Assembly (NCBI GenBank): GCA_016285355.1
Contig: JAEEQP010000025.1
Location: 1 to 53,273 of the forward strand
Direction of reading: 5' to 3'
Origin: Bacteroidales bacterium
Lineage (GTDB): Bacteria; Bacteroidota; Bacteroidia; Bacteroidales; F082
DNA: 53,273 bases
Under the pieces are notes generated by a model that worked only from the letters and a program-made list of their open reading frames with translations, ran no database searches and was not told the origin of the DNA. Position numbers and translations under genes: made by a program. Below are positions 26,994-35,971 of the stretch, in pieces (position 1 is the first letter of the stretch; each line of letters begins with the position of its first letter).

Positions 26994-27644
26994 ATGAAAA
27001 ACAAGAAATGTATATGGTGCTTTTGCCTCCTCTTTTTAGGTGGCTTGGCACTGACTTCCTGCACGAAAAACGACGACGACACTATTGCGCTCATTGGCAC
27101 GGAGTACTATGTTGATGACATCCTTTCGGTGATTCCCGACTCGTTGCAGACGCGATTTTTTGCTGAGTTTGACAGCATTCCAAAAGGTCCAGTGCCACCA
27201 AAGATTGAAGGCAGCTATGTGATGGATCCCAAGGAGCGGGTGAGTTCCAATGTACCTGTGTGGCCACTGCAAGCCCATGAGCCTAACCTGTATATGCGCT
27301 TCTCGAACCAGCACAACGGCATTGTCAAGATGGACCTAAATGAGACCACTGAAACCGTGACCGATACGGTCTTCGTGTGTGGCAACGACAATGCTTTTGC
27401 TGTGTATTTCATTGAGAACAAACAATACGAGATTCCCTTTAATGGCTTGACGTATCATGCTCGTGTAAAACGTGGTATCGTCATGAAAGGTCAGGTGACT
27501 TCCGAGGGGCTTAAGGATTTTCGTTACGCCACCATTATCATGGAAGCAGAGGACGACTCCAACGGCCTTATCGGTCAATACGATAACGGTTCCTATTTCA
27601 TTTATAAGGATGGTGACGGAATAGCAAAAAGAGAGGAATGGTAA
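26994..27644 (+). CDS. lipoprotein, function unknown
   Basis: 216 residues from the ATG at 26994; a TTG two codons upstream is less likely. Lipoprotein signal with Cys23 (LALTSCTKN). The mature part is acidic at first (NDDDT), then beta-rich, with no motif that I can name. It begins 11 bases after the IgGFc-like gene and 12 bases before the barrel gene, in the middle of the adhesin operon. Its place suggests an outer-membrane lipoprotein working with the two T9SS products or the barrel. Confidence 0.75.
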   Translation: MKNKKCIWCFCLLFLGGLALTSCTKNDDDTIALIGTEYYVDDILSVIPDSLQTRFFAEFDSIPKGPVPPKIEGSYVMDPKERVSSNVPVWPLQAHEPNLYMRFSNQHNGIVKMDLNETTETVTDTVFVCGNDNAFAVYFIENKQYEIPFNGLTYHARVKRGIVMKGQVTSEGLKDFRYATIIMEAEDDSNGLIGQYDNGSYFIYKDGDGIAKREEW

Positions 27645-27656
27645 ATTTGTGAAGCG

Positions 27657-28478
27657 ATGAAGAGGTATTTGATAATCATATTGATAGGTCTTGGCTTTGT
27701 TGGGGCTTCCTATGCACAGGTGAAAACCAACCAGACGACTGAGGAAGCAATGTCCATCGGTTTGAAAGGTGGCCTGAATGTGCCGAGGATGCTTTATTTC
27801 AATAATGAAGCATTGAGCCAGCTGCCCCAAGCCTTTACCTTGACCCCAATGGGTGGTCTGTTTGTTGACATCCCGATGGGTAATCTTTTTGTGCTGTCAC
27901 CTGAGTTTGTGTATCTGAAACGCGGCACGGATATCAGTTACGAGCATTTTTCGGGTGCTAAAGTGCATTATTCGATGTCGGTTCACTATGTGGATTTCCG
28001 TTTGCCTTTAGAAATACGTTGGCCTATCAAGCCGTATTTCCAGCCTTATCTTATGGTGGGTGCCGAAGGTGGTGTGCGCTTGGGTGGTCAGATTCACATT
28101 GACCGGACTGCACCTATCGTATTGGACCAGACCATCGATGTGGGTGATGCCAACATGAGCTTGATTCACGCCGGAGCTTTTGCCGGAGTAGGCATCCGCA
28201 GCAGAATCGGTTTGGGAAGCCGTCATATCCTGCTCAAACTCAGTGCTTCTGCCCATCAAGGATTGCTCGACAACTATGGTGCTGCCGAGAAAGAAGGAAG
28301 CGTTCCCGCTGTTAATGTCAATGCTTATCAAGTGACAGGTTGGCGTCTGTCACAAGGTTTGGAAGTCTGCTTAAGTATAGCGATTCCTTTGGAGAAACGT
28401 GTTGAGGATGCTTGCTCAACCTTCGCCAACGACCGTTATCGTCGCCATGGGAAAGGTAGACATCTCTTTGGGTACTAA
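27657..28478 (+). CDS. outer-membrane beta-barrel protein (PorT/OmpA-like fold)
   Basis: 273 residues with signal peptide ending GASYAQ (about 21). The pattern MSIGLKGGLNVPRM, SPEFVYLKRGTD, MSVHYVDFRLPLEIRW, PYLMVGAEGGVRLGG and AGAFAGVGIRSRIG is that of the small 8-stranded barrel family common in Bacteroidota. The barrel should end near LEVCLSIAIPLEKR; about 27 basic, polar residues follow, which is unusual for a barrel protein. Last gene of the adhesin operon; its stop is one base from the convergent speA stop, with no terminator between. Confidence 0.8.
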   Translation: MKRYLIIILIGLGFVGASYAQVKTNQTTEEAMSIGLKGGLNVPRMLYFNNEALSQLPQAFTLTPMGGLFVDIPMGNLFVLSPEFVYLKRGTDISYEHFSGAKVHYSMSVHYVDFRLPLEIRWPIKPYFQPYLMVGAEGGVRLGGQIHIDRTAPIVLDQTIDVGDANMSLIHAGAFAGVGIRSRIGLGSRHILLKLSASAHQGLLDNYGAAEKEGSVPAVNVNAYQVTGWRLSQGLEVCLSIAIPLEKRVEDACSTFANDRYRRHGKGRHLFGY

Positions 28479-28479
28479 A

Positions 28480-30366
28480 TCACTCTAAATACGTGTAGCC
28501 GTACAATCCAGAACGATAGTTGGACAAAAATTCTTTTCCTTCTTCGACTGTAATCTTGCCCTCCTTCACGCACTTCGTGACCCAGGTTTCCACCGCACGA
28601 ACAAGTTTCTTCGGGTTATATTGCACATATTCCAACACGTCAGCAACAGTCTCGCCATCAATGACTTGGTCGATATAGTAGCCCTTTTCGTCCACTGAGA
28701 TATGCACCGCGTTAGTGTCGCCAAACAGGTTGTGCAAGTCGCCCAAGATTTCCTGATAGGCACCTACGAGGAATACACCTATATAATAATGCTCCTTGTC
28801 GTTGAACGAGTGCAGCGGGATGGTGTGTTGCGTCGACTTGGCCACGAAGTTGGTGATTTTGCCGTCGCTGTCGCAGGTGATGTCCTGCAAGGTGGCGAGA
28901 TGGGTCGGGTTCTCATCAAGCCTTTGGATGGGGATGATGGGGAAGAGTTGGTCGATGGCCCAGAGGTCGGGCAGCGACTGGAACAGCGAGAAGTTGCAGA
29001 AGTATTTGTCGGCTAAGAGTTTCGGCAATGAAGTGAAGTCCTCGGGGACGCGCTTCAAGCTGTTGGCGATATGGTTCACCTCGCGGGCAATGCTCCAGAA
29101 CAAACGCTCGATTTTGGCGCGAGACTTGAGGTCGAGCAGGCCGAGGCTGAATAGGTTGAGGGCTTCTTCACGGATTTCTTGGGCGTCGTGCCAGATTTCC
29201 AAAGAAGAGCTTTTAGTCAGTTCGTCCCACGAATCGTAGAGTTCTTTGATGAGTTCGTGGTCGCCTTCTTCAGGTTCCTCGTTGTCGTCCCATTCGGGCA
29301 GGGAGGTCTTCTCCAACACTTCGAAAATGAGCACAGAGTGATGTGCCGTCAGGGCGCGACCCGATTCACAAATGACGTTGGGGTGGGGGAGTTCGTTCTT
29401 GTCGCAAGCATCCACGATGGTATAGATGGCATTGTTGGCGTATTCTTGGATGCTGTAGTTGACCGAACTGGCACTGCTGGAACTGGTGCCGTCGTAGTCG
29501 ACACCGAGACCGCCGCCCATGTCCACATATTCGATATGGTAGCCCATCTTGTAGAGTTGCACGTAAAACTGTGCAGCTTCACGCAAGGCCACGTTGATTT
29601 TCTTAATCTTGCTGACTTGGCTGCCGATGTGGTAGTGCACTAATTTCAGGCAGTCCTTCATGTCGTGTTCCTCAAGGAAGTCGAGGGCTTCGAGCAATTC
29701 GGAAGAGGTGAGGCCGAACTTACTGCCGTCGCCGCCCGATTCCTCCCATTTGCCGGAGCCGGAACTGGCCAATTTGATGCGCACACCCAAATTAGGCGTG
29801 ACCTTCAGCCGACGAGCAATCTTGGCGGTGGTTTTCAGCTCATTGAGTTTTTCGATGACGATGATGATTTTTCGTCCCATCTTTTGGGCGAGCAAGGCCA
29901 ACTCGATAAATTCTTCGTCCTTGTAACCGTTGCAAACGATGAGCGAATCCGAATCGGTGCCGAGGGCGATAATGGCGTGGAGCTCAGGTTTGGAGCCGGC
30001 TTCCAGACCGATGTTGCACTTTTTGCCGTGACTCACGATTTCTTCGACCACAGGGCGCATCTGGTTCACCTTAATGGGCATTACCACGAAGTTCTGGCCG
30101 TGGAACTCATATTCCTTGGCCGCCTCCTTGAAACAGGAGTCAATCTTGTTGATGCGGTCGTCGAGGATGTCAGGGAAACGCAACAGCATGGGAGCTGAAA
30201 CGTCCCTAAGTGACAGTTCGTCAACTAATTCCGGCAGGTCGACGGAGGCACAGCCTTCCTTGGGTGTCACGACCATGTGGCCTTTCTCGTTGATGGAAAA
30301 GTAATTGCCGCCCCAGCCTTTCACATTGTAAAGGTCTTCGGAGTCTTCAATGCGCCATTTTCTCAT
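28480..30366 (-). CDS. speA: biosynthetic arginine decarboxylase
   Basis: 628 residues, the length of the SpeA-type fold III enzymes. It converts arginine to agmatine for polyamine synthesis. The PLP lysine is Lys99 in VVMPIKVNQMR. The glycine-rich phosphate-binding loop is DMGGGLGVDYDG, and the second-subunit active-site cysteine region is NVICESGRALTAHHS. The N-terminus KWRIEDSEDLYNVKGWG is typical. It is monocistronic, with its own -7 box, and converges on the adhesin operon. Confidence 0.97.
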   Translation of the reverse strand: MRKWRIEDSEDLYNVKGWGGNYFSINEKGHMVVTPKEGCASVDLPELVDELSLRDVSAPMLLRFPDILDDRINKIDSCFKEAAKEYEFHGQNFVVMPIKVNQMRPVVEEIVSHGKKCNIGLEAGSKPELHAIIALGTDSDSLIVCNGYKDEEFIELALLAQKMGRKIIIVIEKLNELKTTAKIARRLKVTPNLGVRIKLASSGSGKWEESGGDGSKFGLTSSELLEALDFLEEHDMKDCLKLVHYHIGSQVSKIKKINVALREAAQFYVQLYKMGYHIEYVDMGGGLGVDYDGTSSSSASSVNYSIQEYANNAIYTIVDACDKNELPHPNVICESGRALTAHHSVLIFEVLEKTSLPEWDDNEEPEEGDHELIKELYDSWDELTKSSSLEIWHDAQEIREEALNLFSLGLLDLKSRAKIERLFWSIAREVNHIANSLKRVPEDFTSLPKLLADKYFCNFSLFQSLPDLWAIDQLFPIIPIQRLDENPTHLATLQDITCDSDGKITNFVAKSTQHTIPLHSFNDKEHYYIGVFLVGAYQEILGDLHNLFGDTNAVHISVDEKGYYIDQVIDGETVADVLEYVQYNPKKLVRAVETWVTKCVKEGKITVEEGKEFLSNYRSGLYGYTYLE

Positions 30367-30411
30367 GTCTTTATCTTTGGTTAGTGAGTTTGTCGAACTA
30401 TTAATTGGGCT

Positions 30412-30420
30412 GCAAAACTA
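30412..30420 (-). promoter_or_regulatory. -7 box of speA
   Basis: TAGTTTTGC on the minus strand, 45 bases before the speA ATG. Divergent from the kinase promoter; no TTTG at the standard spacing. Confidence 0.5.
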
Positions 30421-30429
30421 TAAAAAACA

Positions 30430-30460
30430 TTTGGTTTTACGCAGATTTCCGTAATTTTGC
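30430..30460 (+). promoter_or_regulatory. promoter of the sugar kinase gene
   Basis: TTTG 30430-30433, 18-base spacer, TAATTTTGC 30452-30460. The ATG at 30476 leaves a leader of only about 10 bases. Confidence 0.65.
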
Positions 30461-30475
30461 AGAAAATAATTTGCC

Positions 30476-31354
30476 ATGCGACTCATAATTGATGCCGGCT
30501 CCACAAAAATGGATTGGATTCTCCTTGACGGAAAGGAGGTCATGACGCGTTTTACAACGGAAGGATTCAACCCGAATTATGCTGAAACGCAATGCCTTGA
30601 TAATATCATTCGCCTTGTAGAGACGCGATTTATCGCGTCTCCCAATGCCGAAACACCGTTTCCGAGACGCGATAAATCGACGTCTCTACAAGGCATACAT
30701 TATTATGGTACCGGTTGCGGCAATGAACAGAATTGTTTTTTGATAAAAGAGGTGTTCCTGCATCATTTTCCCAATGCCGAAATCTATATTGCCCACGACC
30801 TGGTGGCGGCCTGTCATGCCTTGTTAGGGCGCGATAGAGGCATTGCCTGTATTCTTGGAACAGGTTCAAATTCATGTCTTTACGATGGAACAAATATCGC
30901 CGAAGAGGCCGTTTCCTTGGGTTATCTTGTTGGTGACGAAGGTAGCGGAGTGCACATCGGCAGGGAAGTGGTGCGGGCGTATTTCTATGATTTCATGCCT
31001 GAGGATTTGAGGCAAAAATTTGAGGCGGAATATCATTTGGAATTGAAGGATTTCATCCATCGTTTGTATCACGAGGGCCAATCCTCAAAATATTTGGCCT
31101 CGTTTGCCCGATTTGCTGGTGAAAACCAGGCGCATCTTTATATTCAGGATTTGGTGAAAGATTGTTTCAAAGCTTTTATTGAGGCTTTTGTTCTCCGTTA
31201 CGCGGACTGCAAATCGTTGAAGATTAGTTTTATTGGATCCGTGGCTTTCCATTTCAAAGACCTGCTGAAGGAAAGTCTTACAGAATATGGTCTCACCATG
31301 GGCGAGGTGATGCAAACCCCTGCTGAAGGGTTGATAAAGTATTATATGGAATAA
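30476..31354 (+). CDS. BadF/BadG-type ATPase, N-acetylglucosamine kinase-like
   Basis: 292 residues of the actin-like ATPase fold. PHOSPHATE 1 is LIIDAGSTKMDWIL (about 3-16). The sugar-binding region is YYGTGCGNE, with IYIAHDLVAACHALLG. PHOSPHATE 2 is ACILGTGSNSCLYDG, and GYLVGDEGSGVHIGREVVR is the family hallmark. It should phosphorylate N-acetylglucosamine or a related amino sugar. Residues 47-73 are coded by an 81-bp inverted-repeat insertion (30613-30693) that keeps the frame; it replaces the usual short loop before YYGTGC. Whether the enzyme is still active cannot be judged from the sequence, but all core motifs are intact. Confidence 0.88.
   Translation: MRLIIDAGSTKMDWILLDGKEVMTRFTTEGFNPNYAETQCLDNIIRLVETRFIASPNAETPFPRRDKSTSLQGIHYYGTGCGNEQNCFLIKEVFLHHFPNAEIYIAHDLVAACHALLGRDRGIACILGTGSNSCLYDGTNIAEEAVSLGYLVGDEGSGVHIGREVVRAYFYDFMPEDLRQKFEAEYHLELKDFIHRLYHEGQSSKYLASFARFAGENQAHLYIQDLVKDCFKAFIEAFVLRYADCKSLKISFIGSVAFHFKDLLKESLTEYGLTMGEVMQTPAEGLIKYYME
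30613..30693 (+). repeat. family B inverted-repeat pair inside the kinase gene
   Basis: Two arms of family B in opposite orientation: CCTTGTAGAGACGCGATT at 30613-30630 and onward, and its mirror ending GTCTCTACAAGG at 30693. Total 81 bp, exactly 27 codons, no stop in frame. Each arm contains its own short palindrome around GATTTATC or GATAAATC. No target duplication is evident. Confidence 0.85.
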
Positions 31355-31412
31355 AAAAAGCAAAAAAATGGATAGAAGTGGACTAATTTTATGTCTGTAT
31401 AGCCTCTATTTG

Positions 31413-31421
31413 TAAATTTGC
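31413..31421 (+). promoter_or_regulatory. -7 box of the PEGA-domain gene
   Basis: TAAATTTGC 19 bases before the ATG at 31441. The -33 region is TTTT (31387-31390), a weak match. Confidence 0.5.
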
Positions 31422-31440
31422 AACCTGAAAACAATTGCCT

Positions 31441-33285
31441 ATGAAATTGAAATCTATACTCATTTGCCTTTTTATTTTATGCTGTTTGGCATTGCAGGCG
31501 CAAACTATTTCGGTAAAGTCCTTTCGAGCCTTGCCGATGGACATGACGGCTTCGAGCCTTGAAGGGAAGCGCATCGATCAGAACGGTGAGGTAGCGGCGT
31601 TGATTAGAGTTGTAACTCCAGAGAAAGGATTCGTGTTCGAAGGTGGAACCTTGGGTATTGTCGATACCAAACAAAGAGTCGGTGAGATTTGGGTTTGGGT
31701 TCCGAGAGGAGCAAGAAAGATTTCCATCATGCACCAGCAGTTGGGCGTGCTTAGAGAATACCGTTACCCTTTGGAGATTGAATCGGAACGCACTTACGAG
31801 ATGGTGCTGACTACCGGCAAAGTGGAAACCATAGTGAAACAAGAGGTTACGCAGCAATATTTGGCGTTTCAGATTTCGCCTGCCAATGCTGTGCTTGAAG
31901 TGGATGGCGAACTTTGGGAAGTGGCTTCTGATGGTTCGGCAATGAAGTTTGTCAATTTCGGTACATACAACTATCGTGTGCAGGCACCGAATTATCATCC
32001 CGAAATAGGAATAGTGACTGTGAATGACCCTGAAAATACTCAAAAAGTGATTGTAACTTTGAAGCCTGATTTCGTGAAGGTGACCTTAAAAGTAGATGCC
32101 GATGCCGAGATTTGGGTGAACAACGAAAAGAAAGGCATACGCTCATGGACAGGAAATTTGGGCAAGGGCAATTACAAAATAGAGTGCAAGCAGGTAAGCC
32201 ATGAAACGAGCATGATAGCAAAGGAAATAACAGCCGATATGAATGGGCAAACCATAGACCTGCCCAAACCGATGCCCATTCATGGCTCGTTGAACATTGA
32301 AAGTACGCCTAACTTCGCCACGATTTACATTGATGGGGAGATGGTTGGGGAGACACCGAAGTTTATAAAGGAGATTATAGTTGGAAAGCATGAGCTAAAA
32401 TTGACAAAAGAGGGTTTTGCTGACCATGTTGATACTATAACCATTATTAAAAATGAAAAAAAACGAGTGAACCCTTCTATGAATAAGAGCCAATATGGCC
32501 AGACGATAGTTTCTCTACCAAAAATGAATGTTCCAGAAGGAGCTATCAATGGACTTTTTTCTGTGAGTGATACAAAGCAAGTATATTTTTCACAAGGTAA
32601 TTTGCAATATCAGCCTTCAACAAATACATGGCGTTTCGCTGAAAAGCAAAGTGATATGGTTGGCGATGGAAATAGCATGTCCAACAACGATTGGATTGAT
32701 TTGTTTGGTTGGGGCACAAGTGGTTATCAAAGAAATCTACCGACCAATACAAGTACTACAAATTCGGATTATTGTCTTGGCTATAATGAAATTACTGGAA
32801 CCAACCATGATTGGGGTGTAAATAACCCAATTAGTAATGGTGGTTGTCAAACCAATATGTGGCGTACTTTAACAATAAAAGAATGGGATTATGTATTTAA
32901 TATCCGTAATACTTATTCAAGTATTCGCTTCGCTAAAGCAAAGTTAGAAGGGATAAATGGCGTAATATTATTGCCGAACAATTGGATTGAAGATTATTAT
33001 AATCTGAGTGAAACAAATAATGGTAACGCAAGTTTTAGTAGCAATATAATTACAGCTTCAAGATGGAAGTTTTTGGAGGAGCATGGAGCTGTTTTCCTTC
33101 CAGCATCTGGTGGACGTTATGGGACATTAGTTTCTAGCGTTGGTTTATATGGCATATATTGGTCAACGGTGGGAAGTGATAGGGACTATGCACGCCGTTT
33201 GCATTTCGACAACTCTATCTTGAATTCTAATGATTATGGTAGTCGCTACCAAGGAATAAGTGTACGTCTTGTTCAAGATTATTAA
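31441..33285 (+). CDS. secreted PEGA-domain protein with FISUMP-like C-terminal domain
   Basis: 614 residues; signal peptide of about 21 (LALQAQ). An N-terminal beta-rich part (about 22-270) has two PEGA-like degenerate units. One clear PEGA domain follows at about 280-345 (HGSLNIESTPNFATIYIDGE, VGETPKFI, GKHELKLTKEGF). The C-terminal 240 residues look like the FISUMP/major-paralogous family: VYFSQGNLQYQPST, FGWGTSG, W-x-x-L-T-I-K-E-W-D-Y-V-F, GVILLPNNW, FLPASGGRYG and IYWS. The real ATG is 31441; the TTG two codons before is not used. The last 750 bases are visibly richer in A and T than the first part, as if a domain was swapped in. No sorting domain; destination unknown. Confidence 0.78.
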   Translation: MKLKSILICLFILCCLALQAQTISVKSFRALPMDMTASSLEGKRIDQNGEVAALIRVVTPEKGFVFEGGTLGIVDTKQRVGEIWVWVPRGARKISIMHQQLGVLREYRYPLEIESERTYEMVLTTGKVETIVKQEVTQQYLAFQISPANAVLEVDGELWEVASDGSAMKFVNFGTYNYRVQAPNYHPEIGIVTVNDPENTQKVIVTLKPDFVKVTLKVDADAEIWVNNEKKGIRSWTGNLGKGNYKIECKQVSHETSMIAKEITADMNGQTIDLPKPMPIHGSLNIESTPNFATIYIDGEMVGETPKFIKEIIVGKHELKLTKEGFADHVDTITIIKNEKKRVNPSMNKSQYGQTIVSLPKMNVPEGAINGLFSVSDTKQVYFSQGNLQYQPSTNTWRFAEKQSDMVGDGNSMSNNDWIDLFGWGTSGYQRNLPTNTSTTNSDYCLGYNEITGTNHDWGVNNPISNGGCQTNMWRTLTIKEWDYVFNIRNTYSSIRFAKAKLEGINGVILLPNNWIEDYYNLSETNNGNASFSSNIITASRWKFLEEHGAVFLPASGGRYGTLVSSVGLYGIYWSTVGSDRDYARRLHFDNSILNSNDYGSRYQGISVRLVQDY

Positions 33286-33300
33286 CCATAAAATCTGAAT

Positions 33301-34434
33301 ATGAACGAAGTTACAATAAAGACCATTGATGAGCGCATCAAGTTTATTGAGCAGAATTACGGTGTTGAGTTTGAATTGGTTGAGTCAGATGAAAAAATTT
33401 TTCTTGAAACTCCAGAGGATAATTTGTTTGATGAAGCGGGTATTAACGTTGAATTATTTTTGAATTATACCGAGAATATTGAAGAATTGAAAAAGATAGA
33501 CGAAACCAGTGTGCGCTGCGGAAAATATCGACAAACCATTGTTTATGAAAGTGATTCGTTTGTTAAATGCTACCCTTCCTTAAAAACGGAGAAATGTAAA
33601 CTGTCTATTTTGTATCAACCTTTTTTTGTTGGGATAGTTGCATTACAAGAAGGTTGTGATAAAGAAGATCCCTATTCATTCTACACCGCTGTTGAATTAG
33701 AGTATATTGGTGAGAAAAGGATGACGGAGGAAGAAGAAACCGTTTTGATAAAGAGATATTTATACGATGTGTCTTCCAAGTTAGGCTATTCTGTCACGAT
33801 TGATACTTTCCATAATTGGCCGGATTTTTCAAAAGAAGATGAAAGTATTTCTAAGTACAAAAATCAAATATTGGCCGTCGACAATATTCCGCCATACACC
33901 AAGGCGATGGACTATTATATAGGTGCTCTATCAACTTCAGATAATGCAATTCGATTTCTAATGTATTATAAGGTTATCGAGTATTTTTATCAAAGGGTGT
34001 CGATGAAGGAGTATTATGAAAAGTGTATTGAGGCTAAGAGTTTTAATGAATTCGAGTTGTTAAATCGAAAAGAGGTTTTCAAATCCGGAGAAGAAATTAT
34101 TCCAAAAACTATTTTGAGAAATTGTGTTGAATCAAATGAAATGGTTTTTTTGTATGGTCTTCTCCCAGAAAAAACACAAAAAGATTTGAAAAAGCGTAAT
34201 AAATTAAAAAAGGATGAGTGTGTCATTGGTAAACTGAACGAAATCAAGAATGATATTGCATCTATCTTATGTTCAACAAGAAACAGTATCGTTCATGCTA
34301 AAACCAATTATAAACCTAAAGGGAATGAATGTTTCGAAGATGATATGGAGGAACTAAACGAGTTTATGGATAAACTATGCCAGTGTGTTTTCACTTGGAA
34401 TGGGAAGCAACCAGAGATTTATCAGTTGAAGTAA
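33301..34434 (+). CDS. HEPN-like protein, probably an accessory or defence gene
   Basis: 377 residues, unrecognised over most of its length. The C-terminal third has an R-N-x-x-x-H motif (RNSIVH, Arg327 and His332) after a helix bundle (RFLMYYKVIEYFYQR ... LKKDECVIGKLNEI), the arrangement of Apea/HEPN-type ribonuclease domains. The N-terminal part is soluble and acidic. The DNA is clearly AT-richer than the housekeeping genes nearby, a sign of transfer. It lies 15 bases after the PEGA gene and 207 bases before the RloA-RloB pair. HEPN is a motif-level inference. Confidence 0.55.
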   Translation: MNEVTIKTIDERIKFIEQNYGVEFELVESDEKIFLETPEDNLFDEAGINVELFLNYTENIEELKKIDETSVRCGKYRQTIVYESDSFVKCYPSLKTEKCKLSILYQPFFVGIVALQEGCDKEDPYSFYTAVELEYIGEKRMTEEEETVLIKRYLYDVSSKLGYSVTIDTFHNWPDFSKEDESISKYKNQILAVDNIPPYTKAMDYYIGALSTSDNAIRFLMYYKVIEYFYQRVSMKEYYEKCIEAKSFNEFELLNRKEVFKSGEEIIPKTILRNCVESNEMVFLYGLLPEKTQKDLKKRNKLKKDECVIGKLNEIKNDIASILCSTRNSIVHAKTNYKPKGNECFEDDMEELNEFMDKLCQCVFTWNGKQPEIYQLK

Positions 34435-34609
34435 TAGGGTCTCCAATTGCTTGTTTGTCATCCCCAAAGTTTAAATGCCGAATTTGCCTTTCCTCAATAG
34501 AGACGGTATTCGCTTTGAAATCATCCTCATATTAATTACCAATTAAATCTGTTTTGGGGTAAAAATTGCTTTTTGTACGCAATTTTATTGCCAATCCAAA
34601 CAAAATATC

Positions 34610-34618
34610 TATCTTTGC
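34610..34618 (+). promoter_or_regulatory. -7 box of the RloA-RloB pair
   Basis: TATCTTTGC 23 bases before the ATG at 34642, with ATTG at 34587-34590 in the -33 position (spacing 19). It lies in the 207-base gap after the HEPN-like gene, in which nothing else was seen. Confidence 0.55.
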
Positions 34619-34641
34619 CGTGAATTTCTAACGGAATCGAT

Positions 34642-35970
34642 ATGATATTAAGATTTATTGCGGAGAATTTTGCGTCTTTTAAGGATGCTGTGGAGTTTAA
34701 TACTTTCCCATCAAGCAAAAGCCATAGCCACGAGAACCATAAGGTCACTTGCGGCCATGCGACCGCATTGCGCATGAGTGCCATTTATGGAGCTAACGGC
34801 GCGGGCAAAAGCAATCTTCTTCAAGCTTTAAACTGCCTGAAGATGATGGTTGAAGCGGAAACAATGCGAGATATTGATTTTTTTGACAATCCAACGTTTA
34901 GGTTCGATGTGCAATGCGCTGATAAACCTTCGGGGTTGGCTGTTGAATTCTATTTTAAAGGGAATGTCTTCTATTATCATGTAGAGTTTACGCCACAAGA
35001 GATTCGTTTTGAAGAATTGTTGTTAAGCAAGAAAAGCAGGGATTTGATGCTGTTCAAACGTGAAAACGCTGAAATTAGCATCAATCCCAACTATATTGCC
35101 AAAGGTATAGATGTTCAGTTTCGGGATGCGTTGAAACGGATTGTTCGTCCTGACATGTTGTTGCTTTCCTATTTGGGTAAGTATTATGCCGAGGAGAGTC
35201 CATTGGTAGGCGACGCTTATTCATGGTTTAATGAAAAGTTACAGCTTGTGCTTCCCGCTTCCGTTCATGGATTCGTGCCCCATTTGTTGGATACCGACAC
35301 CGAGTTTTCGGCATTGGTAAATGCAACTTTGCCTGAACTGAAAACAGGTATCGACAAGCTGGTGGTGAAAAAGGAACTTATGACCGAGGAAGACATAAAA
35401 GGAACCAAAATGATGCGGTTAGTCAAATTGGCCAAGGAGCATCCAGGCGAACCTCAGGCAACGGTAGGCCGAAATGCATCGGATAACGCCATCAATGTAA
35501 TTTATGAGGACGGCAATGTCTATATGAAGACCATGGTTGCTGTCCATAAGGACCTTGATGGCATGGATGTTGAAATGCCGCTTCGCGATGAGTCCGATGG
35601 CACACGACGACTGATAGAATACATGCCTTTGCTTTACGCCATTATCAAAAATGATATGGTTTATGTGGTTGACGAAATCGAGCGGAGCATCCATCCCATC
35701 TTGATTAAGGATATTGTCCGCAAACTTTCAGAGAGCCAAACCGCCAAAGGACAACTGATTTTCACAACCCACGAATCAGGACTACTGGATCAAAAGATTT
35801 TCCGCCCGGATGAAATATGGTTTGCCCAAAAGGATGCCGAACAAGCCACCCAACTTTATCCATTGAGCGACTTCAATATTCATAAAACCGCCAACATTGA
35901 GAACGGCTATCTGAATGGTCGATATGGGGGTATTCCTTTTTTGTCAAACCTTAAAGACTTGCATTGGTAA
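34642..35970 (+). CDS. RloA/AbiLi-like AAA-family ATPase
   Basis: 442 residues of the SMC/OLD-like ATPase class. The N-terminus MILRFIAENFASFKDAVEF is the usual beta hairpin. Walker A is YGANGAGKSNLL (Gly50-Leu60), the signature-like DESDGTRRLIEY is late, and Walker B MVYVVDEIERSIHP is followed by a switch histidine in FTTHESGLLD. The C-terminal end NGYLNGRYGGIPFL is typical of the RloA group. With RloB directly after it, this resembles the AbiL abortive-infection and restriction-linked pair. It would sense phage or DNA ends by ATP hydrolysis; that role is inferred. Confidence 0.85.
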   Translation: MILRFIAENFASFKDAVEFNTFPSSKSHSHENHKVTCGHATALRMSAIYGANGAGKSNLLQALNCLKMMVEAETMRDIDFFDNPTFRFDVQCADKPSGLAVEFYFKGNVFYYHVEFTPQEIRFEELLLSKKSRDLMLFKRENAEISINPNYIAKGIDVQFRDALKRIVRPDMLLLSYLGKYYAEESPLVGDAYSWFNEKLQLVLPASVHGFVPHLLDTDTEFSALVNATLPELKTGIDKLVVKKELMTEEDIKGTKMMRLVKLAKEHPGEPQATVGRNASDNAINVIYEDGNVYMKTMVAVHKDLDGMDVEMPLRDESDGTRRLIEYMPLLYAIIKNDMVYVVDEIERSIHPILIKDIVRKLSESQTAKGQLIFTTHESGLLDQKIFRPDEIWFAQKDAEQATQLYPLSDFNIHKTANIENGYLNGRYGGIPFLSNLKDLHW

Positions 35971-35971
35971 T

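Noticed and set aside
30613..30693. A frameshifted or broken kinase
   Set aside because: The insertion is exactly 81 bases and open in frame, and all motifs after it are intact.
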